A stretch of 64,000 nt of DNA from Fusarium oxysporum f. sp. lycopersici 4287 (lineage: Eukaryota; Ascomycota; Sordariomycetes; Hypocreales; Nectriaceae): positions 2,407,477 through 2,471,476 of the forward strand of contig NC_030992.1 in assembly GCF_000149955.1 (NCBI RefSeq), read 5' to 3'. A program made the position numbers and the translations under genes. Below, in pieces: positions 34,451-46,020 of this stretch. How positions within the stretch are numbered: position 1 is the stretch's first letter; every line of letters starts with the position of its first letter. The notes below the pieces were generated by a model. The model did no database searches and had not been told where the DNA came from. It saw nothing but the letters and a program-made list of their open reading frames with translations.

Positions 34451-37400
34451 ATGGCTACTCCCCCACGAGCTTCCTCCCGCTTCTCAAAGGGTGGAACTCC
34501 CGAACCACTTTCACCACAGTCCAGATTCAAAGCGCAACTTGCAGCTCTTGAGAGCAGTGACGACGAAACATTCTCTTCAAACCAATACACAGATAACAAC
34601 TCAAAAAATCACCTCGACCTACCAACACAGACCATACCTGATCAAGAAACGTCCGATGAATCGGATAATGATATAATTAGGCCACGAGGCAAGCTGGCGG
34701 CTAGGATGCAAGGGACATGGCGACAAAAGGAGTCCGGGAATACGTCTTTGCAAAAAGAAACCACTGGGGACTGCATAGAGAAGATTTACGAGCCAGAGGA
34801 GAAGGCGACTGAAGAAGTGGAGAAGGCAGACAATGTTGACATGCCCGATGTTGAATCGCAAGAAGATGACGCTCCTGCTGCACGCCGAAGATTAGTTCGC
34901 AAGGCACCTTCGTCGCCAGCCTCAAAACGCACCCCTCGTGGTTCCAGCCCAACACTTTTCGTATCATCACCTCTTCGCCCTTCGCCAACCCGATCGATGC
35001 ATAGTGGCTCTGATTCTGAGGGTGACATGCCTACCCTCAAATCCGATCGCTTTAAAGCGAAGCTGGAGCGCCGCAGACAAAAGAGGCGTGACGAAGACGC
35101 CGCTAAAGAAGAAAAAGAGGCCGAAAAACGTGCAAAACAACAGAAAGTCGCACAGGAGATGGAAGAGATGGTCTCGGATGGCGATAATTCCAGTATTACC
35201 GACGATGAAGGCGGCCGACGACTAACACAGGCCGAGCGACCCAGTGCTCGTAAAGCCAGCAAGAAGGCCATCGAGGAGATGAAGAGAGAAACTCAGAGAA
35301 TGTCGAGAAATATGCAGTTGGTACATGAAGCCAAGACACGAAAGAAGATTACCAAGAACAGTTTATTTGAGCGTTTCAACTTTCGCCCAGCAGGTGAACC
35401 AGAACCAAAGGTTACCAGCTCGAGTAGGGTCCCAACACCACACAGCGATGTTGAGATGCAGGGTGTCGATACACCACCGAGTTCTCCGCCAGCTTCCAAA
35501 GAGACTGCCACTGCCGTTACAGGCCCAGAAACTGCTGCTGGTGACAATGAATTCGGCTTGCCAACTATAGACAGTCTGGCTGAGACAACCAAGCTCAAAC
35601 CAGATAAAGGAAAGGGAAAGGCCGTGGAGACTCCAACCGAACAGGAACAGCCCGTTCAAAACCCGAGGCGCCAATTTCGAGTCAAGCTTCCACCTATGAG
35701 AGCCAACGTGACCATGGTGGATTCGGATGACGAGTTAGAGATCACAACCACCACCAAGGACAAGATTCGAGCTGTATTCGACATGGCGCCAACAAAGAAA
35801 GCACAAGAACCCAGTTCCGTTCAGGCGCTACGCGCCCTTGCCCAACTAAAATCTCCCGGCAAGGAGACAAGGCGAAAGAACGAAAACAACGGCATGACAG
35901 CAGGCGAACTCCAGGCCTATCTATACCAGAAGGCTCGGCAGCAAGCTAAGGTAGAGCGTGACCGCAGAGTTGATCTGCTAAAGGCTCAAGGTGTCGTTAT
36001 TCAGACCGCAGAGGAGCGGGAACGTCAGATGCAAGACGCTGAGGACATTGTCGCTAGGGCAAGAGTGGAGGCACAGATGATTAGGCAAAAAGAGAAAGCA
36101 GCCGCCAAGAAGGAAGCGAAGGAGAATGGCGAAGTTGACCCCTTGGCCTGGGATGACAGCGAGGACGACGAGTATCAGGCATCTGGAAACGAAGCTGATG
36201 GAGAAGGATCAGTTGTTGAGTTGTCCGGATCTGAGGATGAAGAGGAAGTTAGTGACGAGGAGCAACCAGATGGCAATAACATGGTCGAAGTCGAGGCTCG
36301 AGATGGAGAGTCTGGGGCCTCCGCTGATGAGAATGATGATACAACTCTTATCGCCAGTCAAGATGTTCAAGACGATATCGAAGAGTTCCCTGCTACGAGA
36401 CATAGACGACTGCGAAAGCCTATTGTTCTTTCCGACGAGGAGGAGGACACAGTCGAAATGACACCCAGACCAAAAGCTACTGTCCACATGTCACCAACAG
36501 TCCCAAACACCCAATCTCCAACTGCACCTAGATCAGTCCTCCGCTCAGCAAAGAAGAACTTTATCCCTGGTTTGCCGGTGCAGGGGCCGGCTGGTCTCGG
36601 CCTCACGCAGATATTCGCTGGTACCATGGACGACAGCCAAATGAATTCTGCCAACGGTCCAACCCAATCTTTGATGCCCGATTTTGATCATTTTCCCGAC
36701 TCCAACTTCTCTGCGACCATGGACGAGCCCATGGAGGACATGATCATAGACAGTCAAAAGAATGACAGCCAAAAGAATACTCAAGACATCGCCCTCGACC
36801 TTTCTCAGTCTCAGATGCGCGGCCTGGACAGCTTGCTTCGGGAAGAGAGCACTCAAATTTCCGAAATGATTGATTTCACTCAGGATGGTGGGCTCCAAGA
36901 CCAAACACCCTTAAAGAACAGATTCGTCGAGGCACCAGTTTCGACTACGGAGACTATGTTGGTCGATCACGACGACCCGACCCAAGCTTCACCACTCGTC
37001 CGACGTGGCCGCCTTCGTCGCAGAATAGAGACATCTCAACGCATTCAGGAAACACCAGAGCCGGCATCTGCAGAGAAGACTGATAATGTCTTTGAAGCGT
37101 TGAAGGAGGGTGCCAAGAACGAACATAAGAAACGCCTCCAAACCGAGTTTGACCACAAGAACAGCAAGGCAAAAGAGATGGTTCAGGAACAAGCTGAGGA
37201 ATCCGAAGATGAATATGCTGGGCTGGGTGGTGCAGATGGCGAGGACAGTGACAATGAGTCTGCCGCTTCACTCAAAGACATCATAGACGACACTGCTAGT
37301 AACGATATTGACGGAGCCAAACTCGCTGCTTTATATGCGTAGGTACTACATCAGAATCATTTACAGCAAGACTGACATTCCATAGCGCTCGAGAACAAGC

Positions 37401-38370
37401 AGAAGATGAGAAGCAGGTCGAGAAGCTTTTCAAGGACATCACGACTGGCATGCTTCGCCGTAAACGAGGTGCAGGCTACGACCTTGACGATTCAGACGAT
37501 GATGGCGAGGCTCGTCGTCGAATGAAGCGTCGACAGTTTGCTAAAATGCAGAAGGCTCTCTTTTCCGACGAACGTGTCAAGAAGATAGCCGAGAACCCCG
37601 GTAATCAGGCCTTCTTACGAACGATCGAGGATCGTGGCAGTGATGATGAAATGGACTTTTTGGATGCACCGCAGGAGATTGTTGAGTCCTCACAGTCCCA
37701 GTCTCAGGATGAAAGCAGCGAGGCTCAGACTGTTCCTGACAGCCAACCTCAGAAGGTTCTCAGCCCTGCGGATAACAGGGTCCCTGGCTATCTGCGTAGG
37801 ACCAAGGATGGCAAGAAGCCCTCTAACATTGGTGAAGTTCGAGAGACTTTGTCCGATCTGCTGGAAGAACCCCATGGTTCAGTTATCCCTGCAACTGAAG
37901 TCGGGTCAGACAGCGAAGGCGAAGAAAATACTACCACAGAAACTCGCAGCGATAAGGAGAATGATATTTCTAACCCCCGCCGTGGCCGTGTCGCTGTCGT
38001 TGATCGCATCAGTCTCAAACGCAGTGGTTCTTTGAACGTTAGCACTGGCCGCCTTGCCTTTGCAACAGCATCAAACTCCTCATTCAAAGTCCCCGCTCTG
38101 CTTCGCCGTGCCACTACAAATTCATTTGTATCTGGTACAGTCTCTACCACAAGCTCTGGTTCGCCAGCACCAGCGAGCGGATTTGGTGAGGAGGCCAAGA
38201 TCAAGAAGGGAGCCACCAAGAAGAGCGGTGTACATGCTTTTGCTCGTGATAGTGAGAGACGAGCAAAGCTGGAGCAGAATGAGCGAAAGAGAGAAGAAAG
38301 AAAGATTAAAGGGGCAGAGAGGAGAGTCGGAGTCGTGGGTGGCTTATTGGGTAAGGGTTCATTTGAATAA
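34451..38370 (+). CDS. MRC1: mediator of replication checkpoint (claspin-like)
   Basis: Two exons, 34451-37338 and 37386-38370, joined over a 47-nt intron, give 1290 residues. MRC1/claspin travels with the replication fork, couples helicase and polymerase, and is phosphorylated on SQ/TQ sites to activate the checkpoint kinase. The sequence shows the expected very acidic, highly charged composition, several SQ/TQ sites, long basic coiled-coil-like segments (KRRDEDAAKEEKEAEKRAKQQ, residues ~215-235) and the MRC1-like signature region around the splice junction: EQAEESEDEYAGLGGADGE, SLKDIIDD, then after the intron EKLFKDITTGMLRRKRGAGYDL and MKRRQFAKMQKALFSDERVKKIAENP. A final SDDEMDFLD motif follows. 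It is nuclear by function. The join is in frame and rebuilds this signature, so the exon structure is well supported. Confidence 0.93.
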
Positions 38371-38749
38371 GCTGGCGTAGAACGGAATTCGTTCTTTTAT
38401 TCGGTTCATGTATGTTAGGGTTGAAACATTAACATGGGATGGCGCGGAGTTCGGATGGACAAGACATGATATCATAGCGACACTATACCTACCTAAGGTG
38501 TTAAATATAGCAATTCACTTGTTAAGCCTGTGCATCGCTGGTCTAACATCCACATTTGGTTGTCTTATTCATGGTTATCTCAACAAAACATCGCCTCCGG
38601 AGGTAGTTTAGTGATTGTAATGTGGTCACATACTGACTCAAGCTTATGTATGACTATCAGGCTCCTGGGTCCCTGCTTCTACAGCGACCATTTTCTGCAA
38701 AGGGAGAAAGGAGACCACCATTATCTATGTCCATAACACAAGACACAAG
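38371..38749. other. intergenic region after MRC1
   Basis: 3' flank of MRC1. It contains one TACCTAAGGTG copy of the dispersed short motif near 38488-38500. I see no gene. Confidence 0.5.
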
Positions 38750-38770
38750 CGACTGAAGCTGCCAAAATGG

Positions 38771-38839
38771 TGGTTCTGCCCAGGATCGAACCGGGGCCGT
38801 CTCGGTGAACGAGATGCCATAACTAACTCCCACGGAAGC
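38771..38839 (-). pseudogene. tRNA-Val pseudogene
   Basis: On the - strand this 69-nt sequence matches the tRNA-Val(AAC) at 39034-39107 over most of its length, with an intact T arm (CCCGG/TTCGATC/CTGGG with one wobble) and the same anticodon stem TCTCG/CGAGA. It lacks two bases in the anticodon loop, which shrinks from 7 to 5 nt and removes a readable anticodon. Two pairs of the acceptor stem are mismatched (GCTTCCG against CAGAACC). It therefore cannot fold as a working tRNA. Confidence 0.8.
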
Positions 38840-39033
38840 GCCACCTCCACTACCCAATTATAGAGGAAGCCTTCGGTGTTTAGACATACCTAATTCTGTT
38901 TGTCTGAATTACCAACTCACGTTTCACATAGTGATTACTGCAACTCTACCTCCTACTACTATCGTCGTCCCTGAACCATCTTCGAACTGGTGCAAATGAG
39001 CCGCCTATGCCTCGGTCTATTTGCAAGTTGATA

Positions 39034-39107
39034 GGTTCCGTGGTCTAGTTGGTTATGGCATCTCGTTAACACCGAGAAGGTCCCCGGTTCGATCCCGGGC
39101 GGAACCA
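39034..39107 (+). tRNA. tRNA-Val (anticodon AAC)
   Basis: A complete cloverleaf: acceptor stem GGTTCCG/CGGAACC, D arm beginning GTCTAGTTGG, anticodon stem TCTCG/CGAGA with loop TTAACAC and anticodon AAC at 39068-39070, and T arm CCCGG/TTCGATC/CCGGG, discriminator base A. There is no intron. A run of five T at 39111-39115 is a good RNA polymerase III terminator. After A34 is edited to inosine, the anticodon would read GUU, GUC and GUA. Confidence 0.97.
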
Positions 39108-39110
39108 CCA

Positions 39111-39115
39111 TTTTT
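39111..39115 (+). terminator. Pol III terminator of tRNA-Val
   Basis: Five T begin four bases after the tRNA 3' end, the normal RNA polymerase III stop signal. Confidence 0.8.
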
Positions 39116-39128
39116 GCAGCTTCAGTCG

Positions 39129-39728
39129 TCTGTTGTTCGTTGGAGTCACCCTAGCCCTCGTTAGGCCTCATTCAGTAGTTGATCTGGTAGAACCACCAAG
39201 TTTTATGACGCCTGTATTAGCCTTGACATTACGATTATAAATACCATCTCAGGCTAAGAATGGGACATGAAGTAAATGAGTCTTTTGAAGAAGATGCGTG
39301 CGGTTCTGTTTGTGAGTGTAGCATCGATGAAGAATCCAGCTTGTGCCTCAGTTCCACATCTATCATGAACTTGACGAATCAACAGGGGGAACAATACACA
39401 GCGTTTCTGCGTGTCATCGCATAGAGATTCGTACCTTCGTGAGAAGGAAGTATAGGCATAGATCTCTTTGCTCATTGCCTTTCTTCTTAGACTCAATATG
39501 CACAGATATTAGATGTTCTGCAATGCAGAATTTCAACGTATTTGGAAGACAAAGAGGAAGCAACTGGCTATCAGCATAATTGTACAGTTGAAATGCAATT
39601 GTATTATTACTTGATATGAATGCATTGCATCATAAAACTTCTGTGACTGACTTCTATTTGCTCTGGGTGTCACGCCAGCAAGGTGTATATACTCTATATC
39701 GATACATCTTCTAATTCGTTGTCATCTT
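39129..39728. other. intergenic region
   Basis: 3' flank of the ADCK1-like gene on the opposite strand and sequence downstream of the tRNA. It is somewhat AT-rich and has no supported gene. Confidence 0.5.
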
Positions 39729-41631
39729 TCACTTTTGTAACGCCGCACCTGAAAACTCTAAGCTGCCTAGACCCAACATTCTCTTGGTAAATAGCCAAAG
39801 TTCAAAGGCCTCTAACTTGATCTCCACGCGCATGAAACCAACCCATGCAGCAAACACTCGCACAGCATTGAACGGCCAGAGGAATGATCCGTTTTGACCG
39901 ATCTCTTCAAGCTTCTCGTGGAATACGGTCTTGGTGCAATATCGTGCGAGGATCATGAACGAACGGATGGGACCCTGCCGTGTCTGGAGGTTCTCGTCCA
40001 GGCTTCGGGTTAGATCATTTGTCTTGAGAATTAGAAGGATGATACGAGGCACGCGGCTGAGAAGCTGCACGAGGTCGACAATGAGACCCTCCTGCAGAGC
40101 CCCGCTCATTGTCTTTTGCTCATCCGCTGTCCGAGTCTCGAGGATAGATCCAGACTTGCTAACAATGCTGTAGTCTCGACCAGTAATTGCTGAAGCAAAG
40201 AGCGGGAAGTCCTTGTCCTCTATACCGGCAACCTCATGTGCATATTTCTTCATTCGATCCATATCGCCATCAATAACCGCAAGCCACATCTTGGCGTATG
40301 ACCTTCGCAAAGGAAGCTCAATGTCGCGGTAGAGACCATGATCATATAAAATCACATCAAAGTTAGGACCTCGTCCAAGGCCCCGGCGGGCATTGTTCTT
40401 GCGGATTGCAATATTGCCACCGTGAGGATCACAGTGCAGGGGTGCACCATCACCAAAGATCATTTCGTTGAAGATACGCGCTAACGTGGCAGATACTTCA
40501 TCTCGGTCAATACCGTTCTTATCCAAATAGTCCAGATCGTCGAGTCTACTTCCCGCTTCGCACGCCATAACAATGATTCGCTTCTTAGCCCAGATGACCT
40601 CGGGGATAATCAGGGGTAGCTGTGGAATCTTAGCGAAGTGCTCCTTCATACGTCGGGCATTGTTAGCCTCTTCTTGGAAGTCAAGTTCTTTAGGAAGAGA
40701 AACATCCATCTCAGAAGAGAGCCACTCAAGATCATATTCGGGGAAAAATCGTTTCAGAGTCGAAAACGTGTACCGGGTAAGCGCTAGATCCAGGGGTGCC
40801 CATGCTTCGAGCTCAGGATGTTGAACCTTGACCGCAACCTTCTGATTTGACCCCTTGATGGATGCCAGATGTACCTGAGCAAGAGAGGCAGCACCAATTG
40901 GTTCAGGGGCGAAATCGGAGAAATAGTCCCAAAGCTCTTCTCCTGTATCCTTGCGAAACATATCCTCGATCGACTCAAGTGAAGATACAGGGCACTTGTC
41001 CTGCAGGGGGATGAAAGTGTTTGTCCATTCGGATGGTAAAAGGTAATTCATGGCGCTCTGGCGGAGTAATTAGTCCGATCGCTCGAGCTCCGAAGTTGAT
41101 GGAGTTCATACCAGATGCTGGCCGAGTTTGATAAAGATACCGCCATTCTTTTCCAACACAACGAGGGTCCGTTCGGCGCATCGTTTGTGACATGCCTTTA
41201 GCATGCTCTCCTGTTCATCATGGTCCGCTATCGTTTCTCTGGCGTTTAATGTTGTTCGGTAACTACTCAGCGTATTAGTTTCGTACCGCTTATCCCCAAT
41301 GGTGAGTAACCACATACTCGTTGATACACACGGCGAGCGCAACCGCAACTCTGCCTGTACGTTCCGCCGCCTCATAACTACTCTTGATGTCGTCGGTGAA
41401 TGCAAGCGCGGTCGCGCCTACAGTACCAACACCAGCCGAGGCATATAACAGCGGTCGTTTAGGGCCGGACTTGTGACCATTGCTTTTCCTCGAGCCTCTC
41501 CGCGATGCGAAACCTCTTGCGCTGAAATCTCGAAAGGGCTTACTTCGGACCAACTGACTTCTACAAGTCGAACAGGTCCATGATCGAGTGGCGATGCGAT
41601 TCGCAAAGGCCGAAACAGATAAGGCGTTCAT
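39729..41631 (-). CDS. MCP2: mitochondrial ABC1/ADCK1-type atypical kinase-like protein
   Basis: Three exons, 41631-41318, 41262-41112 and 41057-39729, with introns of 55 and 54 nt, give 597 residues. The N-terminus is rich in Arg, Ser and Ala and lacks acidic residues (a mitochondrial presequence), followed by one hydrophobic segment (LLYASAGVGTVGATALAF), fitting an inner-membrane anchor. The UbiB/ABC1 hallmarks are all present: the KxGQ motif in FIKLGQHLSAMNYLLP (~150), the Ala-rich nucleotide loop GAASLAQVH (~210-218) followed by the VAVKVQHP lysine, and the catalytic segments LHCDPHGGNIAI and LYDHGLY. The segment around LPSEWTNTFIPLQDKCP points to the ADCK1 branch, the yeast Mcp2/Cqd2 orthologue, which affects coenzyme Q distribution and mitochondrial lipid balance. 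Assignment to MCP2 rather than the other two ABC1 branches is by signature, so moderately sure. Confidence 0.9.
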
Positions 41632-42098
41632 CTGACTGCCGATGGACTTTTAAGAAGGAAAAATAGTATGTAGTAAAATAGAATTGTTCATTCTTAAGGA
41701 AGAAAAGCTAGCAGGAAAGCAATAGAAACAGGTTGACACCACAGAGGCCAGGCTTAGGCTTAGATCATGTCGTCAACCAAAATCAAGTCGACAGTTTTTT
41801 TGCTTGGGTGTGCCGATTCCGACAAACCTCCGTCCATCGCTCGGCTTGAGCCGGGTGCGATCTTCGGGGGCGAAGGCGAGTTGCCTACTAGCCCGGCAGT
41901 ATTTTCAAGAGGGGCACTACGTCATGTGACTGCGCGACCGCGACTGCAACGCGTTCAAGGTCACCTCTTTACACGACCACGCATCTCGAAAGTACAACAC
42001 GAAACCGATGTAATTCTTAAGCTCCCTCCAACATTTACATCGTATGGGTCATTTACAATCTCATACATCATAATCACCACAACTGCACAGTCAGAAAT
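41632..42098. promoter_or_regulatory. divergent intergenic promoter region
   Basis: The 467 bp separate the start codons of the ADCK1-like gene (-) and the small acidic protein gene (+), so one region must serve both. Specific elements could not be assigned. A frame at 41767-42102 has no domain content. Confidence 0.55.
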
Positions 42099-42817
42099 AT
42101 GATGTCTTTTTCTCCCGCACCCATTTTCTCCGGGTCTTGGGACCATCGCCCTGCTGTCTCATCGCCGCTCTCTTCTTCACCTGTGCGCGCATCATCGCCA
42201 CTCTCACCAATTGACAGAAACGTGTGTCCGCAGCGTCAAATTCAATCTTCTCCTATCAAGCCCCCAAAGTTCAAATTTGCTTCGCGTCCCACTCGGCCAA
42301 ACCCAGCGAACAAGAAGCGGGATGAGCTACAAGAAGGAAGACGGAAGGTCTTCCTCCAGAATGTGCGACAGAGCCGTGAAGACAAGGCCTGGCAACGTAG
42401 AGATATAGAGGGACAGGTAAGGAGAGATCACTTGATGTATTATGAATGTTGCTAATGTAATCGCAGTTTCTGAAGACAAATTATCTTGCCGACCGAGGAC
42501 AGCTGTCTCATGATGCTCCTGACACTACTGAGGCGGATATCGAGGACGCCATGACTTTCTACCAAGAGCAACCTCCGATTCCGGAACAAGACGAGGATGA
42601 AACGATGATGGATGAAGAAGAGCAGCTCGAAGCGATGCTTGCATCCTATGAGGAACAGCAGATGGCTTCTTCACAACGGCCACCCTCGCCTCCGCTATCA
42701 GACGAAGACTATGATGATGTCTTTGCCGAGCTCATAGCGCAAGAACAGTTCAAACAGAATGAACCGCCCCGACCCCAAGACCAGATGGATACTTCTGGAG
42801 ACATTGAGATGCAATAA
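42099..42817 (+). CDS. small acidic fungal protein of unknown function
   Basis: Exons 42099-42416 and 42467-42817, joined over a 50-nt intron, encode 222 residues. The first 50 residues are Ser/Pro-rich, followed by a basic stretch (KPPKFKFASRPTRPNPANKKRDEL) and a charged helix-like core spanning the splice site (FLQNVRQSREDKAWQRRDIEGQ, then FLKTNYLADRGQ). The C-terminal half is very acidic (EQDEDETMMDEEEQLEAMLASYEEQQ; DEDYDDVFAELIAQEQ). The continuity of this helix across the intron supports the model. It looks like a conserved ascomycete protein, perhaps nuclear, but I do not recognise a family. Confidence 0.8.
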
Positions 42818-43023
42818 TGTTCTTCCTTTGTTCTTTCCTTTTACTATTTCTTTTTTCCTATTCAGTACTTTACGCGTTTGCTCGCTTGGCGTTGGGGTTG
42901 ATCGGATCACCCAGGAAGGGACACGGCGTTCAGGAAGTGCCAGTGGATATCGTCAGATGTGCACACCTATTATTTTGAGAAAGGGTATATAGATGGCTTG
43001 GGGGCAATACCCAAGTTCCTTAT
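42818..43023. other. short convergent intergenic region
   Basis: About 200 bp hold the 3' ends of the convergent small acidic protein and PEX19 genes. Their transcripts probably overlap or abut. Confidence 0.4.
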
Positions 43024-44530
43024 CTACTGAGGGTTGCAGGCTTCATCTCCTGGATTGAGGGCATCTTGTGCCGACTGCATGTCTCCAACTAGATCGGAAG
43101 GGGGTGATCCTGCTGCTTGCATCTAGACAACTTGTCAGTGATATAAATCTCACCAGTGAGAATAACAGGCAGATGAATCAAACCTTTTGCATCTTATCCA
43201 CAATGAACTCACGGTCCGTCGCATTGGAATCCGAGTACGTCTTCTCTTCGAACTTGGCCACTATCTCTCGTACAATGGACTGTTGCTCCTCGTATCGCTT
43301 CAAGTCCTCCTTCGGTGTCGAGTCACGATTCTTGATAAGCCATTCAGGGAATTTCTCATCGAGTTCCTTCATGGGCTCATACAGAATTTCCTTGTTAGTG
43401 AGCTGCTCCATCATGCCCATAAGCATTTTGGAGAATTCTTCCTCACTGCCGTCGCCTCCCAGATCACCAAGGTCACCCGAAGACAACTGCTTGAGCATCT
43501 CAGACATGAAATCATCAGCGGATCCCGAGGCAGCAGCAGCGGTAGCTTGGTCTCCCGAAGCTTGCATGCGCTCCATAGTTCGCTTGATAGTATCTTGGAA
43601 CGATGCATCCTCAGGTGGTGCTTGAGAAGAAGGCCCTTTGGAAGTGCTTGGAGGTGGCGCATCACCAGCACCTTCTGCCGCGGCGATGTGCTTGAAGATA
43701 TCTTCAAACTGTGCTTGCATGTCAGGCTGTAGTTGTATCAGCAATCATATTTTCGTTGGTTTTTCTAGATGAAATAAAACGCACAGACTGTTCAAGTTCG
43801 CCTAGTAGATCGGCCATACCAGCCTGGAGCTGCTTAGCAAATTCATCTTCTGAGAACGCATCCTCCACTTCAGGTTGTTTGCCGGAAGCAGAGCCCTTGG
43901 GTGCTTCTGGTTTACTGGAGCCAGCAGCAGCTCCAGGAGGCTTGGTTTGATCTAGCTTGACGGTAGAGAACTCTTCCAGCATATCTAAGAACAGTCAGCT
44001 GGGTTTCCTCACAGCTCTATGCCTTTTCACGGACCATCTAAATCATCCAAGTCGTCCTCGTCCGGGTCTGGAACCTCGTCCATTTCATCAACAGTTATTG
44101 CGGCATTTGGTACTGGGGTTGGTAAAGCGTCAGTCTTCTCTGCTACAGCTTCTGTCGTGGCGACTGCTTCTTGGGGGACGGGCTGTTGCGCGGCAGCTTT
44201 GGATGATGAGTCTTGAGGAACAGCATCATCAGGAGCAGCATCTCCGGCAGAAGCCTCGTGTGAGGCAGCATTTTGAGACTTTGAATCTAGAGGAGGAGTC
44301 GCTAGGGAAAGACTAGAGGCCGGAGTATGAGCGGTTGGAGCATCAGGCATGAGAGTGTGAGATGAGGCAGCAGCATCAACCTCGGCCTCGGCCTTGAGGT
44401 CTGTGGTATCCTCAATATCATCCTTCTTGTCCTCTTTCACCTCATCTTTCACACCCTCTTTAACAGCCTCTTTGAGTCCCTCCGTGGCCTCCTCCTTCAA
44501 GGCGACTTCCGTGTCTTTGTCCACGCCCAT
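43024..44530 (-). CDS. PEX19: peroxisomal membrane protein receptor PEX19
   Basis: Four exons, 44530-44035, 43984-43785, 43726-43184 and 43122-43024 (introns 50, 58 and 61 nt), give 445 residues. PEX19 is the cytosolic chaperone and import receptor for peroxisomal membrane proteins and docks on PEX3. Visible hallmarks: DPDEDDLDDLDDMLEEF, formed across intron 1; the helix FSEDEFAKQLQAGMADLLGEL; the cargo-binding domain FQDTIKRTMERMQA, FSKMLMGMMEQLTNKEILYEPMKELDEKFPEWL; and a C-terminal CNPQ, a CaaX box for farnesylation, supplied by the last short exon. The first intron uses an unusual GTCCGT donor; the frame and the signature both require it. The first 150 residues carry an extra Lys/Glu-rich and Ala-rich extension. 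The start at 44530 was chosen as the first ATG giving a plausible N-terminus. Confidence 0.95.
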
Positions 44531-45387
44531 GATGATATCTGCGTTGTCTTTCCCAGCACTCGAACGCCCCCACTTTTGCCAAAGGAAGCGGATGAAGTGA
44601 GATTGATGATGGAAGTCAGCCAAGTTCAGAAAATGCCTTATGAGAAAGGCCAACGATGGCGGAAGGTTAATAGAGTGAAGTTTTGTGTTGTAGGGACCAA
44701 GTCGTAAGTAATTTTATACCTTGGTACGTGGGCAATCTGGGGGATCGATGCCCGCCCGCTTCCAGCTTAACTAAATCACTGAGCCGAGGTGACCTATGAT
44801 GCGGCGCTAGCAGGTTCGCACCTCAAGCGGGCTGCCTTCCATTTGATTAACAAGTGCCCCTCACTAAGTACCTAGTGAGTAGGTACCTAAAGGATTCAGA
44901 AGGTCAACAAGCCGCAACAGCGCAATCAACCCCTGGACCTGAAAGCGTGAGGCCCTGGGCATTTAGGTGACCACCTAGCGGGGTTTGCCGGAAAGGCATC
45001 CATGCCCCGACTGGCGTCTTTTCGACCAAGGACAACAGGTTCTGGCCTGTGCATTGAATCATCAACAAGACGTCGTTTCGTGAATTGTACCTCGGGCACG
45101 GTCGCGCAAACAATAGGTCCCGGCTTCGAGCTGACTTTCGATTTGTTTCTTTTCGTTGTCAGATATTTCCCCTCTGAAGCATTTTCCTCACCCAACAACG
45201 GAAAGCTTGGCCGTCAGAGCTGTGCGAGCTCCTATCCAGTGACTCTTTATCCTGCCGCAACTCGCGTCGCACCTCAGTTTTCCGATCTCTCACGCGATTC
45301 TCGACAATATTTTCTTCTCATACTCTTCGCCTGCAAATCTTACCGCCATCGTCCCACCTCTGATCGACATCGCTGAACGACGGAATC
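44531..45387. promoter_or_regulatory. divergent promoter region of PEX19 and UBC9
   Basis: The two genes are transcribed away from this 857-bp interval. It contains a TACCTAGTGAGTAGGTACCTAAAGG palindromic cluster near 44870-44893. The frame 45002-45376 (+) probably reflects the UBC9 leader, not a gene. Confidence 0.5.
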
Positions 45388-46020
45388 ATGGCGCTTTGCC
45401 AGAACCGATTACAAGAGGAGAGGTGAGATTTGCACTGCAGAGTCCCCGGACTTGACTGAAATCTCAATAGGAAGCAGTGGCGACGAGACCATCCTTTCGG
45501 GTTCTATGCCAAGCCACAGCGTACCAAAGAGGGTGTACTCGATGTCAAAAATTGGGAATGCGGAATCCCTGGCAAAGAGAACACAATTTGGTCTGGTGGA
45601 CTCTTCAAGCTAACCATTGCTTTTCCTGATGGTAAGTGCCAACACCACACGATATTGACTGGACCGCCCTAATATTTGTTCAACACAGAGTACCCTACAA
45701 AGCCCCCCAAGTGTAAAGACCTTTCAACCATAATGTGTGAAGGCCGCCTTGCTAATAAAAACGTAGGCAAATTTGTTCCCCCGCTGTTCCACCCCAATGT
45801 GTACCCTTCAGGAACTGTCTGCCTGTCCATCCTCAACGAAGAGGAGGCCTGGAAGCCTGCGATCACCGTCAAACAAATCCTTCTTGGTATCCAGGACCTT
45901 CTCAACGATCCTAACCCCGAGTCACCTGCCCAAGCGGAGGCATACAACCTCTTCAAGAGAGATCGTGCCGAGTACGAGAAGCGAGTTCGCCGTACGGTTC
46001 GCGAGAACCCCACACCTTGA
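45388..46020 (+). CDS. UBC9: SUMO-conjugating enzyme E2
   Basis: Four exons, 45388-45422, 45471-45631, 45689-45712 (24 nt) and 45767-46020, give 157 residues, the same length as yeast Ubc9. It takes SUMO from the E1 and transfers it to target lysines. The E2 fold is intact: N-terminal helix [19 protein letters not shown], the [16 protein letters not shown] strand region typical of Ubc9, KCKF, the HPN motif ([10 protein letters not shown]), the active-site cysteine in TVCLSIL, and the C-terminal helices. The third intron (45713-45766, 54 nt) is needed to join KC to [11 protein letters not shown]; it is a multiple of three and has no stop in frame, so unspliced message would encode an 18-residue insertion. 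Confidence 0.97.

Larger units (their letters stand above)
38750..39128. repeat. inverted repeat pair of tRNA-Val and its 3' flank
   Basis: The arms are 38750-38839 and 39034-39128 in opposite orientation. They share the tRNA body and about 20 nt of 3' flank (CCATTTT, then GCAGCTTCAGTCG). Shared flank shows segmental duplication, not insertion of a processed tRNA copy. The spacer is about 195 nt. Confidence 0.8.

Noticed and set aside
39108..39110. Genome-encoded CCA end of tRNA-Val
   Set aside because: CCA does follow the discriminator base, but it is part of a flank shared with the duplicate; eukaryotic tRNAs get CCA added after processing, so I treat it as chance.
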